From contig JAIXZB010000041.1 in the NCBI GenBank assembly GCA_027489915.1, positions 1-14,228 on the forward strand: DNA of 14,228 nt. The letters are read 5' to 3'. Under the pieces are notes generated by a model, which was given only the letters and a program-made list of their open reading frames with translations, ran no database searches and was not told the DNA's origin. The position numbers were made by a program, and so were the translations under genes. This document shows, piece after piece, positions 5,040 through 11,478 of this stretch; within the stretch, counting starts at the first letter, position 1; each line of letters opens with the position of its first letter. This DNA is from Rickettsiales bacterium. GTDB lineage: Bacteria; Pseudomonadota; Alphaproteobacteria; Rickettsiales; UBA3002.

Positions 5040-6032
5040 GTGAAAACGTTTTTGAAAATAATTGTAGTGTTGCTGCTGCTTGGTGCGTGTGTGCTGGGTG
5101 GGGCGCTTGCGTATGTGTTTGCGCAGTATAAGGCGCCAGGGCCGCTTGAGGGGGATGCGGTGGTGGTGATTGAAGCGGGGACGGGATTTAAGGCGATTGC
5201 CGCACAGCTTGAGGCTGCAGGGGTGATTGCGGATGCGCGGATGTTTATGGTGCCTGCGCTGCTAGAGAAAACACACCGTGATGCGAAGGCGGGGGAGTAT
5301 GCATTTGCTGCGCGCATATCGCCACGGGCGGTGATGGAGAAGTTGGTGAAGGGCGATGTGGTGGTGCATCAGATTACCATTCCCGAAGGACTGACCACAC
5401 AGCAGGTGCTCTCGCTGATTGCTGCGGAAGAAAGGCTGACAGGTGACGTGCCAGAGGGAATTGCGGAGGGTGCGCTGTTGCCTGAAACCTATCAGTTTTT
5501 ACGCGGAGATACGCGTGAGAAACTAGTGAACACCATGCAGGAAGCGCTGAAAAAAGTGCTGGCGGAAGCGTGGGAAACCCGTGCGGAGGGATTACCGCTT
5601 GCCACGCCAGAGGAGGCGCTGGTGTTGGCATCGATTGTGGAGCGCGAAACGGGGGTGGCGAGTGAACGGGCAGAGGTTGCAGGGGTATATGTGAACCGCT
5701 TGCGGCTGGGGATGTTGCTACAGGCCGACCCGACGGTGGCTTACGGGGTGATGGTGGAAAAGGGCGTGTTAGATAAACCACTTGATAGGCCACTGCTGCG
5801 GGGGGATTTGAAACGGGATACGCCTTATAATACCTATATACGTGCAGGCTTGCCACCGACACCGATTGCTTGTGTGGGGGCGGCTGCGATTCGTGCTACG
5901 TTGAACCCGCAATTGACGGATGCGCTTTATTTTGTGGCAACAGGCAATGGGGGGCATCGGTTTGCGCGCACATTGGAGGAGCATAACCGCAATGTGGCGG
6001 AGTATCGCAAAGTACTTCGGGCTTTGCAGTAG
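5040..6032 (+). CDS. mltG: MltG, endolytic peptidoglycan transglycosylase
   Basis: The product is 330 residues from GTG 5040. MltG cleaves nascent glycan strands at the inner membrane, setting glycan chain length. Residues 4-27 are one membrane anchor (FLKIIVVLLLLGACVLGGAL). A LysM-like part follows (about 40-112; IEAGTGFKAIAAQLEAAGVI), then IPEG (114-117), LLPETYQF (146-153) and the catalytic-region LASIVERETG (196-205), which carries the active-site glutamate. VNRLRLGMLLQADPTVAYG (about 218-236) and ALYFVATGNGGHRFA near the C-terminus complete the YceG-like domain. The frame is open from GTG 4929, but the extra 37 residues come from a repeat and lack a membrane-protein character. GGGATGG at 5026-5032 is a weak ribosome-binding site. 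MltG after fabF is a recurrent proteobacterial arrangement. Confidence 0.94.
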   Translation: MKTFLKIIVVLLLLGACVLGGALAYVFAQYKAPGPLEGDAVVVIEAGTGFKAIAAQLEAAGVIADARMFMVPALLEKTHRDAKAGEYAFAARISPRAVMEKLVKGDVVVHQITIPEGLTTQQVLSLIAAEERLTGDVPEGIAEGALLPETYQFLRGDTREKLVNTMQEALKKVLAEAWETRAEGLPLATPEEALVLASIVERETGVASERAEVAGVYVNRLRLGMLLQADPTVAYGVMVEKGVLDKPLDRPLLRGDLKRDTPYNTYIRAGLPPTPIACVGAAAIRATLNPQLTDALYFVATGNGGHRFARTLEEHNRNVAEYRKVLRALQ

Positions 6033-6035
6033 TAT

Positions 6036-6701
6036 CTAGATGCGGCCCTGTTCTGTGGGGCTGCTTGCGCGCTCAGCGATACGCTGGGCATATGTCTCTA
6101 GTTCGGTGTTGATTCTTCTTGTCCATGATACATGTGCGCAGGGGAGTTCTTTGTTGAGTGACACGAAGGCTTTGGAATCTGTTGCAACGTGGTGTGCATG
6201 GATAGATTGGTGGATAATGCCACCGAGAAAACCTTTTGCATTGCTTGGGCTGTAGCCTTGATTGGTTAAAGTGGTTATAGCATTGTGGCTTATGAGGTAG
6301 GTTGCGATGCGGTGCAGCTGGCCTACGAGCACTATATCGGCTTTTAGCACTTCGGTTTCCTTTTCTCGTGCTGCGCTATCTTCTATGCGTGGGAGTGTAT
6401 TTCTGCGATGTTGGAGTAGTGCACTCATGGCATCGTAGCGGTGAAATGCGTTTAGAAACTCTTTGGCAACGTTAGCTGCAAAGGTTTGTTCGTTTCCATT
6501 CCATGGGGTTTTGTCGTTTTTTTCTCGATTTTTGCTGGCATCGTTGAAGTGGTTAAGGCGCGTTTCGCGTTCGTTGCTGCTAAGTGGTGTAAAACTGGAT
6601 GGGAGCAGATTTAGCCGCTTTGCCTCCGCTTCGGCATCGATGTGTGCGGGGGGAGGTGCAGACGGCTTGTGCTTTACAAGGATGGAATGTATTGGCTTCA
6701 T
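6036..6701 (-). CDS. Hypothetical protein, 221 aa, convergent with mltG
   Basis: I do not recognise this protein. The start ATG 6701 (MKPIHSILVKHKPS) is chosen because the 66 residues further upstream in the open frame are Pro/Asn/His-rich and unlike a folded protein; no clear ribosome-binding site supports either start. No signal peptide or membrane span is visible. The N-terminal third (about 10-75) is polar and likely disordered, with an Ala/Pro run (KPSAPPPAHIDAEAEAK). The remainder looks alpha-helical: FAANVAKEFLNAFHRYDAMSA, then ADIVLVGQLHRIATYLISHN, with a His-rich patch HQSIHAHH. The stop lies 3 nt beyond the mltG stop, a tight tail-to-tail arrangement that supports a real gene. Its C-rich coding strand is consistent with the - strand genes folD and the permease. 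Confidence 0.65.
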   Translation of the reverse strand: MKPIHSILVKHKPSAPPPAHIDAEAEAKRLNLLPSSFTPLSSNERETRLNHFNDASKNREKNDKTPWNGNEQTFAANVAKEFLNAFHRYDAMSALLQHRRNTLPRIEDSAAREKETEVLKADIVLVGQLHRIATYLISHNAITTLTNQGYSPSNAKGFLGGIIHQSIHAHHVATDSKAFVSLNKELPCAHVSWTRRINTELETYAQRIAERASSPTEQGRI

Positions 6702-7006
6702 GCTGTTAGTGTAGTGTATGAATATTACCGTATGGTTACGCAAGGTAGCGTTGCTTTTCTGCCATGGTTTTGCAGGATTTGGCTGGTTATGTGGGTTTTC
6801 TAAGAGGTTAGCCCCATTACATGGGTGGTGTATTTTTGCAACAGATGCGGTGATTTGGTGATTATTGGGGCTTGCGGGGCGCATCGGCATTGCACGCACA
6901 CGCGTGATGTTGCAGATATAGATTCGGCTTAGGCCAAGGCATGGCTATGCGGGGCATGGCGGCTTTCGGTTTTATACAAAAACACTCGTTACGATAAGGA
7001 ATTATC
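6702..7006 (+). promoter_or_regulatory. Intergenic region upstream of the OmpA-C gene
   Basis: About 305 bp without a supported gene, if the 6701 start is right. It holds two GGCATGGC copies (6937-6944 and 6953-6960) around a short GC-rich patch, then TTATAC (6972-6977) as a possible -10. AAGGA (6996-7000) lies 6 nt before ATG 7007. It should carry the promoter of the OmpA-C gene on one strand and of the unknown - strand gene on the other. No -35 box is clear. Confidence 0.3.
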
Positions 7007-7546
7007 ATGAAAACTCTTCTCAAAACCACGGTTCTTGCTGCGGGCGCATTGCTTGTTGCTGGTGCGGCTTCGGCGCAAGGCGTGAACAAAGACGTTGTAA
7101 AAAATACCTTTGGTCATGTTGTTAAAAACACCTTCCAAAATTGCGTGATCACCAAATGGGATTCCATCAGCAATGAGTGCGGTGGTTATGCAGATGACCT
7201 GCGCACCATCTATTTCGATTTCGACAGCGCGGTAATTACCCCAGCTGGTAAAGCGAAACTTGATACGCTTGGTAACTCACTTGCAAACGATAGCTCGGTT
7301 TCTTCGGTGAAAATCATTGGTTTCGCTGATGCTATCGGTAGCAATGGTTATAACGAGCAACTCAGCATGCGTCGTGCAAATGCTGTAAGCGCGTACCTTG
7401 CTTCGAAAGGCATCAAAATCAACGGCAACAGCGAAGTGCGCGGCCTGGGTGAAACCAGCAGCCAATCGCAGTGCGCTGGTGAGCGTGGCGCGGCCCTCAA
7501 AGCCTGCCTGTGGCGCGATCGCCGCGTTGAAGTTGAAATCAAGTAG
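7007..7546 (+). CDS. OmpA-C domain periplasmic protein (no beta-barrel)
   Basis: The product is 179 residues, start ATG 7007 with AAGGA 6 nt upstream. Residues 1-23 are a signal peptide ending ASA, with no lipobox cysteine. An N-terminal segment has a near-duplicated VVKNTF (30-35 and 38-43) and two cysteines (46, 58) in NCVITKWDSISNEC. This resembles the CVRTGYW...EC segment before OmpA domains in many alphaproteobacterial proteins. The OmpA-C domain runs about 67-179: IYFDFDSAVITPAGKAKLD, GFADAIGSNGYNEQLSMRRANAVSAYL, and RDRRVEVEI at the end. D108 and R123 correspond to the peptidoglycan-binding pair. Two further cysteines (156, 167) lie in the final loop. It should bind diaminopimelate-peptidoglycan from the periplasm. 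Codons end often in C (AAC, ACC, TTC), unlike neighbours, suggesting high expression. Confidence 0.9.
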   Translation: MKTLLKTTVLAAGALLVAGAASAQGVNKDVVKNTFGHVVKNTFQNCVITKWDSISNECGGYADDLRTIYFDFDSAVITPAGKAKLDTLGNSLANDSSVSSVKIIGFADAIGSNGYNEQLSMRRANAVSAYLASKGIKINGNSEVRGLGETSSQSQCAGERGAALKACLWRDRRVEVEIK

Positions 7547-7573
7547 TTGATTTCGCTTTAAGCGACTGAAATG

Positions 7574-7603
7574 AAGGGCGGTTCGAAAGAGCCGCCCTTT
7601 TTT
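7574..7603 (+). terminator. Intrinsic terminator after the OmpA-C gene
   Basis: Stem AAGGGCGGT (7574-7582) with GCCGCCCTT (7591-7599) has an 8-nt loop and a T-run to 7603. It begins 28 nt after the stop codon. Confidence 0.9.
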
Positions 7604-7639
7604 GTGTTTATTGCCCACATTTCCCATGGCCGTCCATCT

Positions 7640-7685
7640 GCGTTGTTGGATACGTATCCGCCTAGCATCTGAACAACTCTGAAAA
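7640..7685. repeat. Palindromic element, short copy 2 (TGCGTTGTTG ... GCCTAGCATCT)
   Basis: TGCGTTGTTG (7640-7649) and GCCTAGCATCT (7660-7670) match the two internal blocks of the element at 1292-1407 exactly and in the same order. The 15 bases after the second block align without gaps and end in the same TGAAAA. The long centre of copy 1 is replaced by a perfect 12-bp palindrome GGATACGTATCC (7648-7659), so the element has a variable centre with conserved shoulders. It lies between the OmpA-C terminator and the 3' end of the permease gene. Confidence 0.55.
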
Positions 7686-7721
7686 ATGTTTATGCATTGG
7701 GTTGTATGTTGGAAGATGTCC

Positions 7722-8513
7722 CTATTTTACGAAGAAATATACCGTCATCCCCACCCCGTAGAGGACGATGAAGGCGCGGATGGTGGAAGGGCGGAGGCGT
7801 TTGGAGAGAGTGGCGCCAGCGTAGCCGCCGATGAGGGCACCTGCAATGAGGATGCCTGCCACATGCCAATCTAGAGAACCTGCGAACAGGAAAGTGATGG
7901 CCGAGATGGCGTTGATGCCGAGGCCAACGACGGATTTGAGAGCGTTCATTTCGTGGATGTTTTTCATGCCTGACACTTCATACAGCGCCATCATGAGGAT
8001 GCCCATGCCTGCGGCGAAGAACCCGCCGTATATGCCGATGGTGAACTGGGCGAGGGCGATGAGGGCGAGGATGGGTAGTGAATGGTGGATGGTGAGGGGT
8101 GCGTGTTGGGTTTTGGATGGTGAGAGGGTACTTAGCCAGCGCACCAGTTTGCCGCCGAAGGCAAAAAGGCAGGTGGCCGCAAGCATGAGCCATGGGATGA
8201 GGCGCTCGAAGCGGGATTCGGGGGTGATGAGCAATAGGAGCGAGCCAGAGAGGCTGCCGATGATGGCTATGGAAGTGAAAAACAAAAGTTTATGGCGGAT
8301 GGCTTTGATTTCGTGCCAGAAGCCGAGCACACCTGAGAGCGAGGCAAAGGTGAGGGCGAATTTATTGGTGGTATTGGCAATGATGGGTGGCATGCCGATG
8401 AGCAGCAGCACGGGAAAAGTGAAGAAGGTGCCGCCGCCCGCAATGGCGTTCAGCGCCCCCGCCCAGATGGCCGTGACGAAGAGGAGGGCGGTGTGCGCGA
8501 GGGTGAGGTCCAT
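7722..8513 (-). CDS. TSUP family membrane permease (TauE/SafE type)
   Basis: The product is 263 residues from ATG 8513-8511; a TTG at 8552 would add 13 residues and is not supported by a ribosome-binding site, though none is strong for the ATG either. The protein is very hydrophobic with about eight membrane segments. The two characteristic TSUP halves are visible: NAIAGGGTFFTFPVLLLIG followed by ANTTNKFAL near residues 20-55, and TIGIYGGFFAAGMGILMMAL followed by MNALKSVVGLGINAI in the second half. Family members move sulfite, sulfonates, sulfoacetate or other anions across the inner membrane; the substrate here cannot be read from sequence. It is transcribed away from the unknown gene at 8614. 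The + strand frame across it is a shadow. Confidence 0.88.
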   Translation of the reverse strand: MDLTLAHTALLFVTAIWAGALNAIAGGGTFFTFPVLLLIGMPPIIANTTNKFALTFASLSGVLGFWHEIKAIRHKLLFFTSIAIIGSLSGSLLLLITPESRFERLIPWLMLAATCLFAFGGKLVRWLSTLSPSKTQHAPLTIHHSLPILALIALAQFTIGIYGGFFAAGMGILMMALYEVSGMKNIHEMNALKSVVGLGINAISAITFLFAGSLDWHVAGILIAGALIGGYAGATLSKRLRPSTIRAFIVLYGVGMTVYFFVK

Positions 8514-8555
8514 TTTTATAAGGATGTGGGATTTGAGGATTCTTAAGGGCAATAG

Positions 8556-8584
8556 GGCACAAATTCATGGATTTGTCATATAAC
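8556..8584 (+). promoter_or_regulatory. Candidate promoter/operator for the gene at 8614
   Basis: GGCACA (8556-8561, three matches to TTGACA) and TATAAC (8579-8584, five matches to TATAAT) are separated by 17 bp. An 18-bp near-perfect palindrome ACAAATTCATGGATTTGT (8559-8576, only one symmetric pair mismatched) fills the spacer. That geometry is what a repressor operator would have. It lies in the 100-bp gap between two divergent genes and could affect both. Confidence 0.35.
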
Positions 8585-8613
8585 TTGTAGGGGTTTGGGC
8601 GTATAAATGAAGG

Positions 8614-9393
8614 ATGGCACGACACAAACAGCCAACGCCGAACGATGTGTTCGATGATAACGCGCAGCCTGATGCAAGGGAGGCGCCTGATGGCGCGAGC
8701 GCAAAACCTACGACTGTGACGGATAAGGTGCGCGCGAAAGAAGCGGTGGCACCCAGTGATTACACGGATGTGATTTTTGGTGGGTCGTTTGTGGGTGCGG
8801 CGGTGTTTGGGGTTGCAAATGCGATTAACAATATACGGCATAATTTTTATGAGAGCTTTGTTAAGCCACCGCAGGATTTGCTTAATTTAGATAATGTTTC
8901 CGATGCAGCTGCGCGTGAAAAACATAGTTTTGCTGATTTGTTTCGGGAGCGTAAGCGTGAGTATCAGGACATTACCCGCAAGGAAGCGCATGGTGAAATT
9001 TCGGGGCTTGAACAGGCAAAGAAGAAAATTGAAGCCACACTTAAGATGGAAAAAAAGGTCCATGAACGTTGCGTGGAAAAATACGGTATTCACACTAAAG
9101 GTTGGCGCGGCTGGACGACGGATGTGTGGAAGCAGCGTAACCATGTAGGGACGTTTGCACGCAGAAGTGCGGCGCTGACAATGGCAACTACCACGGTGGT
9201 ATCCCTTGGGGCGATTGCGACGCTGAAATATACCAAGCACTTGCTTGATCGTATTGATGAGAACGAGATACAGGCCAAAGAGGCGTTGGTGAAGGCGGCG
9301 GTTTCGGGGGACAGAGTGGCGCCGATTGGCAAGAGCTACGTGGAGAAGCTTACAGAGTCTTCGCAAGCGGATGTGCAGGAAAAAGGCCGCTAG
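8614..9393 (+). CDS. Hypothetical two-transmembrane protein, 259 aa
   Basis: I recognise no family. The start ATG 8614 is the first in frame. There is no well-spaced ribosome-binding site (AAGG touches the ATG), so it could be leaderless-like or start elsewhere. Residues 1-48 are polar and probably disordered. TM1 is about 52-72 (VIFGGSFVGAAVFGVANAI). A highly charged segment (about 100-155; FRERKREYQDITRKEAHGE then EQAKKKIEATLKMEKKVHE) looks like a helical coiled-coil hairpin. A W-rich piece (GWRGWTTDVWK, 163-173) precedes TM2 at about 186-206. The C-terminal 50 residues are again helical and charged. Both termini should lie on the same side of the membrane, with the coiled coil on the other. 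It is convergent with folD, only 3 nt apart, and divergent from the permease. Confidence 0.75.
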   Translation: MARHKQPTPNDVFDDNAQPDAREAPDGASAKPTTVTDKVRAKEAVAPSDYTDVIFGGSFVGAAVFGVANAINNIRHNFYESFVKPPQDLLNLDNVSDAAAREKHSFADLFRERKREYQDITRKEAHGEISGLEQAKKKIEATLKMEKKVHERCVEKYGIHTKGWRGWTTDVWKQRNHVGTFARRSAALTMATTTVVSLGAIATLKYTKHLLDRIDENEIQAKEALVKAAVSGDRVAPIGKSYVEKLTESSQADVQEKGR

Positions 9394-9396
9394 GTT

Positions 9397-10308
9397 TTAT
9401 TTCAACGGAAAATCAATGTGATGAATGGCGCAGGCGGCTTGCAGGGTGTTGCGCAGCAGGCAGGCTATTGTCATAGGACCGACACCGCCTGGGACAGGGG
9501 TGATGGCGGATGCACCGGGTGCTTCAGGAATATGCAAGGTGGCGGAGTGGAAATCCACATCGCCAACAAGCTTTGCGGTGCCATCTTCGCGGGTGATGCG
9601 GGTGATGCCGACATCGATGACCACGGCTTTAGGTTTGAGCATGTGGCCTTTGACAAATTCGGGTTTGCCGATGGCGGCAATGAGAATATCGCCACGGCGG
9701 ATTTCGTTCACCAGATATTCGGTTTTGCTGTGGCAGATGGTGACGGTGCAGCTTTCGCGCAGCAGGAGTTGCGCCATAGGTTTGCCGACGATGTTGCTGC
9801 GGCCAAGCACTACGGCATGTTTGCCTGACAAGGCTTCACCGATGCTGGCATAGTAATCGCGTAGCAGCAGCAGGCAGCCGAGCGGGGTGCAAGGCACAAG
9901 ACCGCTTTGGCCGACGGCAAGTTTGCCTGCGTTTTCGATGTGGAACCCATCGACATCTTTGCTTGGGGAGATGGCGTTGATTACCTTTTGTTCGTCGATA
10001 TGCTTGGGCAGGGGAAGTTGCACGAGGATGCCGTGGATGGTGGCATCGGCATTGAGGGTTTCGATGAGGGCGAGCAGGTCGGCCTCGGTGGTTGCGCTTG
10101 GTAACAGATAATCGGCAGAGTGCATGCCAGCTTCCACACACGCTTTCTTTTTGTTGCGCACATAGACGGCGGAGGCAGCATCATCGCCGACTAGCACAAC
10201 GGCGAGTCCGGGGGTGATGGCGTGGGATGTTTTGATGGTGGCGACACCTGCGGCGATGGTGTCGCGCAGGGTTTGGGCGAATGCTTTGCCATCTATGATA
10301 TGTGCCAT
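9397..10308 (-). CDS. folD: FolD, methylenetetrahydrofolate dehydrogenase/cyclohydrolase
   Basis: The product is 303 residues, slightly longer than the usual 280-300. FolD interconverts 5,10-methylene-THF, methenyl-THF and 10-formyl-THF with NADP, feeding purine and formyl-Met synthesis. Family features are the Y-x-x-x-K catalytic motif (Y49, K53 in YVRNKKKA), GILVQLPLP (93-101), PSKDVDGF (115-122), and the NADP-binding GRSNIVGKP (about 169-177). The end PGGVGPMTIACLLRNTLQAA is typical. ACGGAGA lies about 10 nt before ATG 10308. It follows the reductase gene in the same direction by 28 nt, so the two are probably co-transcribed. That is reasonable because both act in NADP(H) metabolism. Confidence 0.97.
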   Translation of the reverse strand: MAHIIDGKAFAQTLRDTIAAGVATIKTSHAITPGLAVVLVGDDAASAVYVRNKKKACVEAGMHSADYLLPSATTEADLLALIETLNADATIHGILVQLPLPKHIDEQKVINAISPSKDVDGFHIENAGKLAVGQSGLVPCTPLGCLLLLRDYYASIGEALSGKHAVVLGRSNIVGKPMAQLLLRESCTVTICHSKTEYLVNEIRRGDILIAAIGKPEFVKGHMLKPKAVVIDVGITRITREDGTAKLVGDVDFHSATLHIPEAPGASAITPVPGGVGPMTIACLLRNTLQAACAIHHIDFPLK

Positions 10309-10336
10309 GGTTTATTTCTCCGTCATGGCGAGATAA

Positions 10337-11374
10337 TTACGCTGCATTGGGCACGCCTTTTGAGGTGCTGTATTCAAAATGGTAAGCGGTGTCGGGATAG
10401 ACGATGCTGCGGATGGCGTGAGCGGCGCTAGCGGCTTCGGCAAAGCCCGTGAGGATGAGTTTGAGTTTGTGTTCGTAGGTGGCGATATCGCCGATGGCGA
10501 AGATGCCTTTTTCACTTGTTTCGCTGGTGCCGTGCTGCACTGTGATGTGGTTCATGTCCAGATTTAGCCCCCAATGTGCGATGGGGCCGAGTTCCATGGA
10601 GAGGCCGAAAAAGGCGAGCAGGTGATTTGCGGGAAGGGTGCGTTCCACACCATCGAGGGTTTCGACCACGACGCCTTGCATGGTGGTGCCATCGCCTGCG
10701 ATGGATTTTAGCTGGTAGGGGATGACCATTTCGACGTTGGGTTTGGCTTTCATTTGATCGACCGATTCGGGCGCGGCGCGGAATTTATCGCGCCTATGGA
10801 CAACATAGATTTTCTCGGCAATGGGTGCGAGGGCGTTTGCCCAATCGACCGCAGAATCGCCACCGCCTGCGATGACGAGTGTTTGGCCACGGAATTTTTC
10901 TTTTTCGCTCACCATGTAGTGGACATAGCGGCCTTCATAGGCTTCCAGATGTTCCATGGGGGGGCGGTTGGGGCCGAATGCCCCGCAGCCTGCGGCGATG
11001 ATGACCGCTTTGCAGGATATTTTGGTGTGTTTATCGGTTTCTATTTCCCACATTGCAGCATCGGTTTTGCGCAGTTTTATGACCTGCTCGCCCAGGTGAT
11101 AGGTGGGGTTGAAGGGCGCTGCTTGTTCGGCCAGATTCTTGATTAAATCGGCGCCATCGACTGAGGGGAAGCCTGGGATGTCGTAGATGGGTTTTTCGGG
11201 GTAGAGCGCGACACACTGACCACCGACTTGGGGGAGGGTATCGATAACATGGGCGCGGATTTTGAGCATGCCAAGTTCGAAGATGGCAAACAGGCCCACG
11301 GGGCCTGCGCCGATGATGACTACGTCGGTTTCGTGGGCGGTTTCTTGGGTTATGTTGCGCTGCATGTCAGGCAT
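10337..11374 (-). CDS. Ferredoxin/flavodoxin-NADP reductase, TrxB-like type
   Basis: The product is 345 residues from ATG 11374 (a second Met is three codons later). It is a two-domain FAD/NAD(P) flavoprotein: FAD-binding GAGPVGLF (22-29), NADPH-binding GGGDSAVDWA (170-179) with HRRDKFRA (193-200), and the second FAD motif FAIGDI (292-297). The overall plan is that of thioredoxin reductase, but the redox CxxC in the NADPH domain is missing. The segment GGQCVALYPEKPIYDIPGF (51-69) is diagnostic of the TrxR-like ferredoxin-NADP reductases (YumC type). The enzyme passes electrons between NADPH and ferredoxin or flavodoxin in the cytoplasm. The sequence AGAGATAAG upstream is only a weak ribosome-binding site. 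It is divergent from fadD. Confidence 0.93.
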   Translation of the reverse strand: MPDMQRNITQETAHETDVVIIGAGPVGLFAIFELGMLKIRAHVIDTLPQVGGQCVALYPEKPIYDIPGFPSVDGADLIKNLAEQAAPFNPTYHLGEQVIKLRKTDAAMWEIETDKHTKISCKAVIIAAGCGAFGPNRPPMEHLEAYEGRYVHYMVSEKEKFRGQTLVIAGGGDSAVDWANALAPIAEKIYVVHRRDKFRAAPESVDQMKAKPNVEMVIPYQLKSIAGDGTTMQGVVVETLDGVERTLPANHLLAFFGLSMELGPIAHWGLNLDMNHITVQHGTSETSEKGIFAIGDIATYEHKLKLILTGFAEAASAAHAIRSIVYPDTAYHFEYSTSKGVPNAA

Positions 11375-11478
11375 TTGACTTATCTCTGAAAATCATTCAT
11401 TGTGGGTCTATCAAAAACATTGCGCCTCTCTTAGTCCTTTAGAGAATCAAGTGCAAGTAAAACAGGGAGTTGCCTCAC
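11375..11478. promoter_or_regulatory. Divergent intergenic region between the reductase and fadD
   Basis: About 100 bp separating divergent starts must carry both promoters. AT-rich stretches occur (GAAAATCATTCATT at 11388-11401, TATCAAAAACATTG at 11409-11422). TTGCGC (11420-11425) could be a -35 for fadD but no good -10 follows at the right distance. AGGGAG (11464-11469) is the fadD ribosome-binding site. No operator is confidently seen. Confidence 0.35.

Noticed and set aside
7831..8583. A 250-residue open frame on the + strand across the permease gene
   Set aside because: It is antisense to a clear TSUP permease, has a composition rich in M, A, P and R, and no family-like motifs; G-rich strand bias makes such frames long.
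11388..11401. Fur- or Irr-like iron box near the ferredoxin-NADP reductase
   Set aside because: GAAAATCATTCATT has partial likeness to an iron box but lacks the dyad symmetry needed to support it.
11470..11478. TTG 11470 as start of fadD
   Set aside because: The AGGGAG ribosome-binding site would touch the start codon; GTG 11479 gives a 9-nt spacing.
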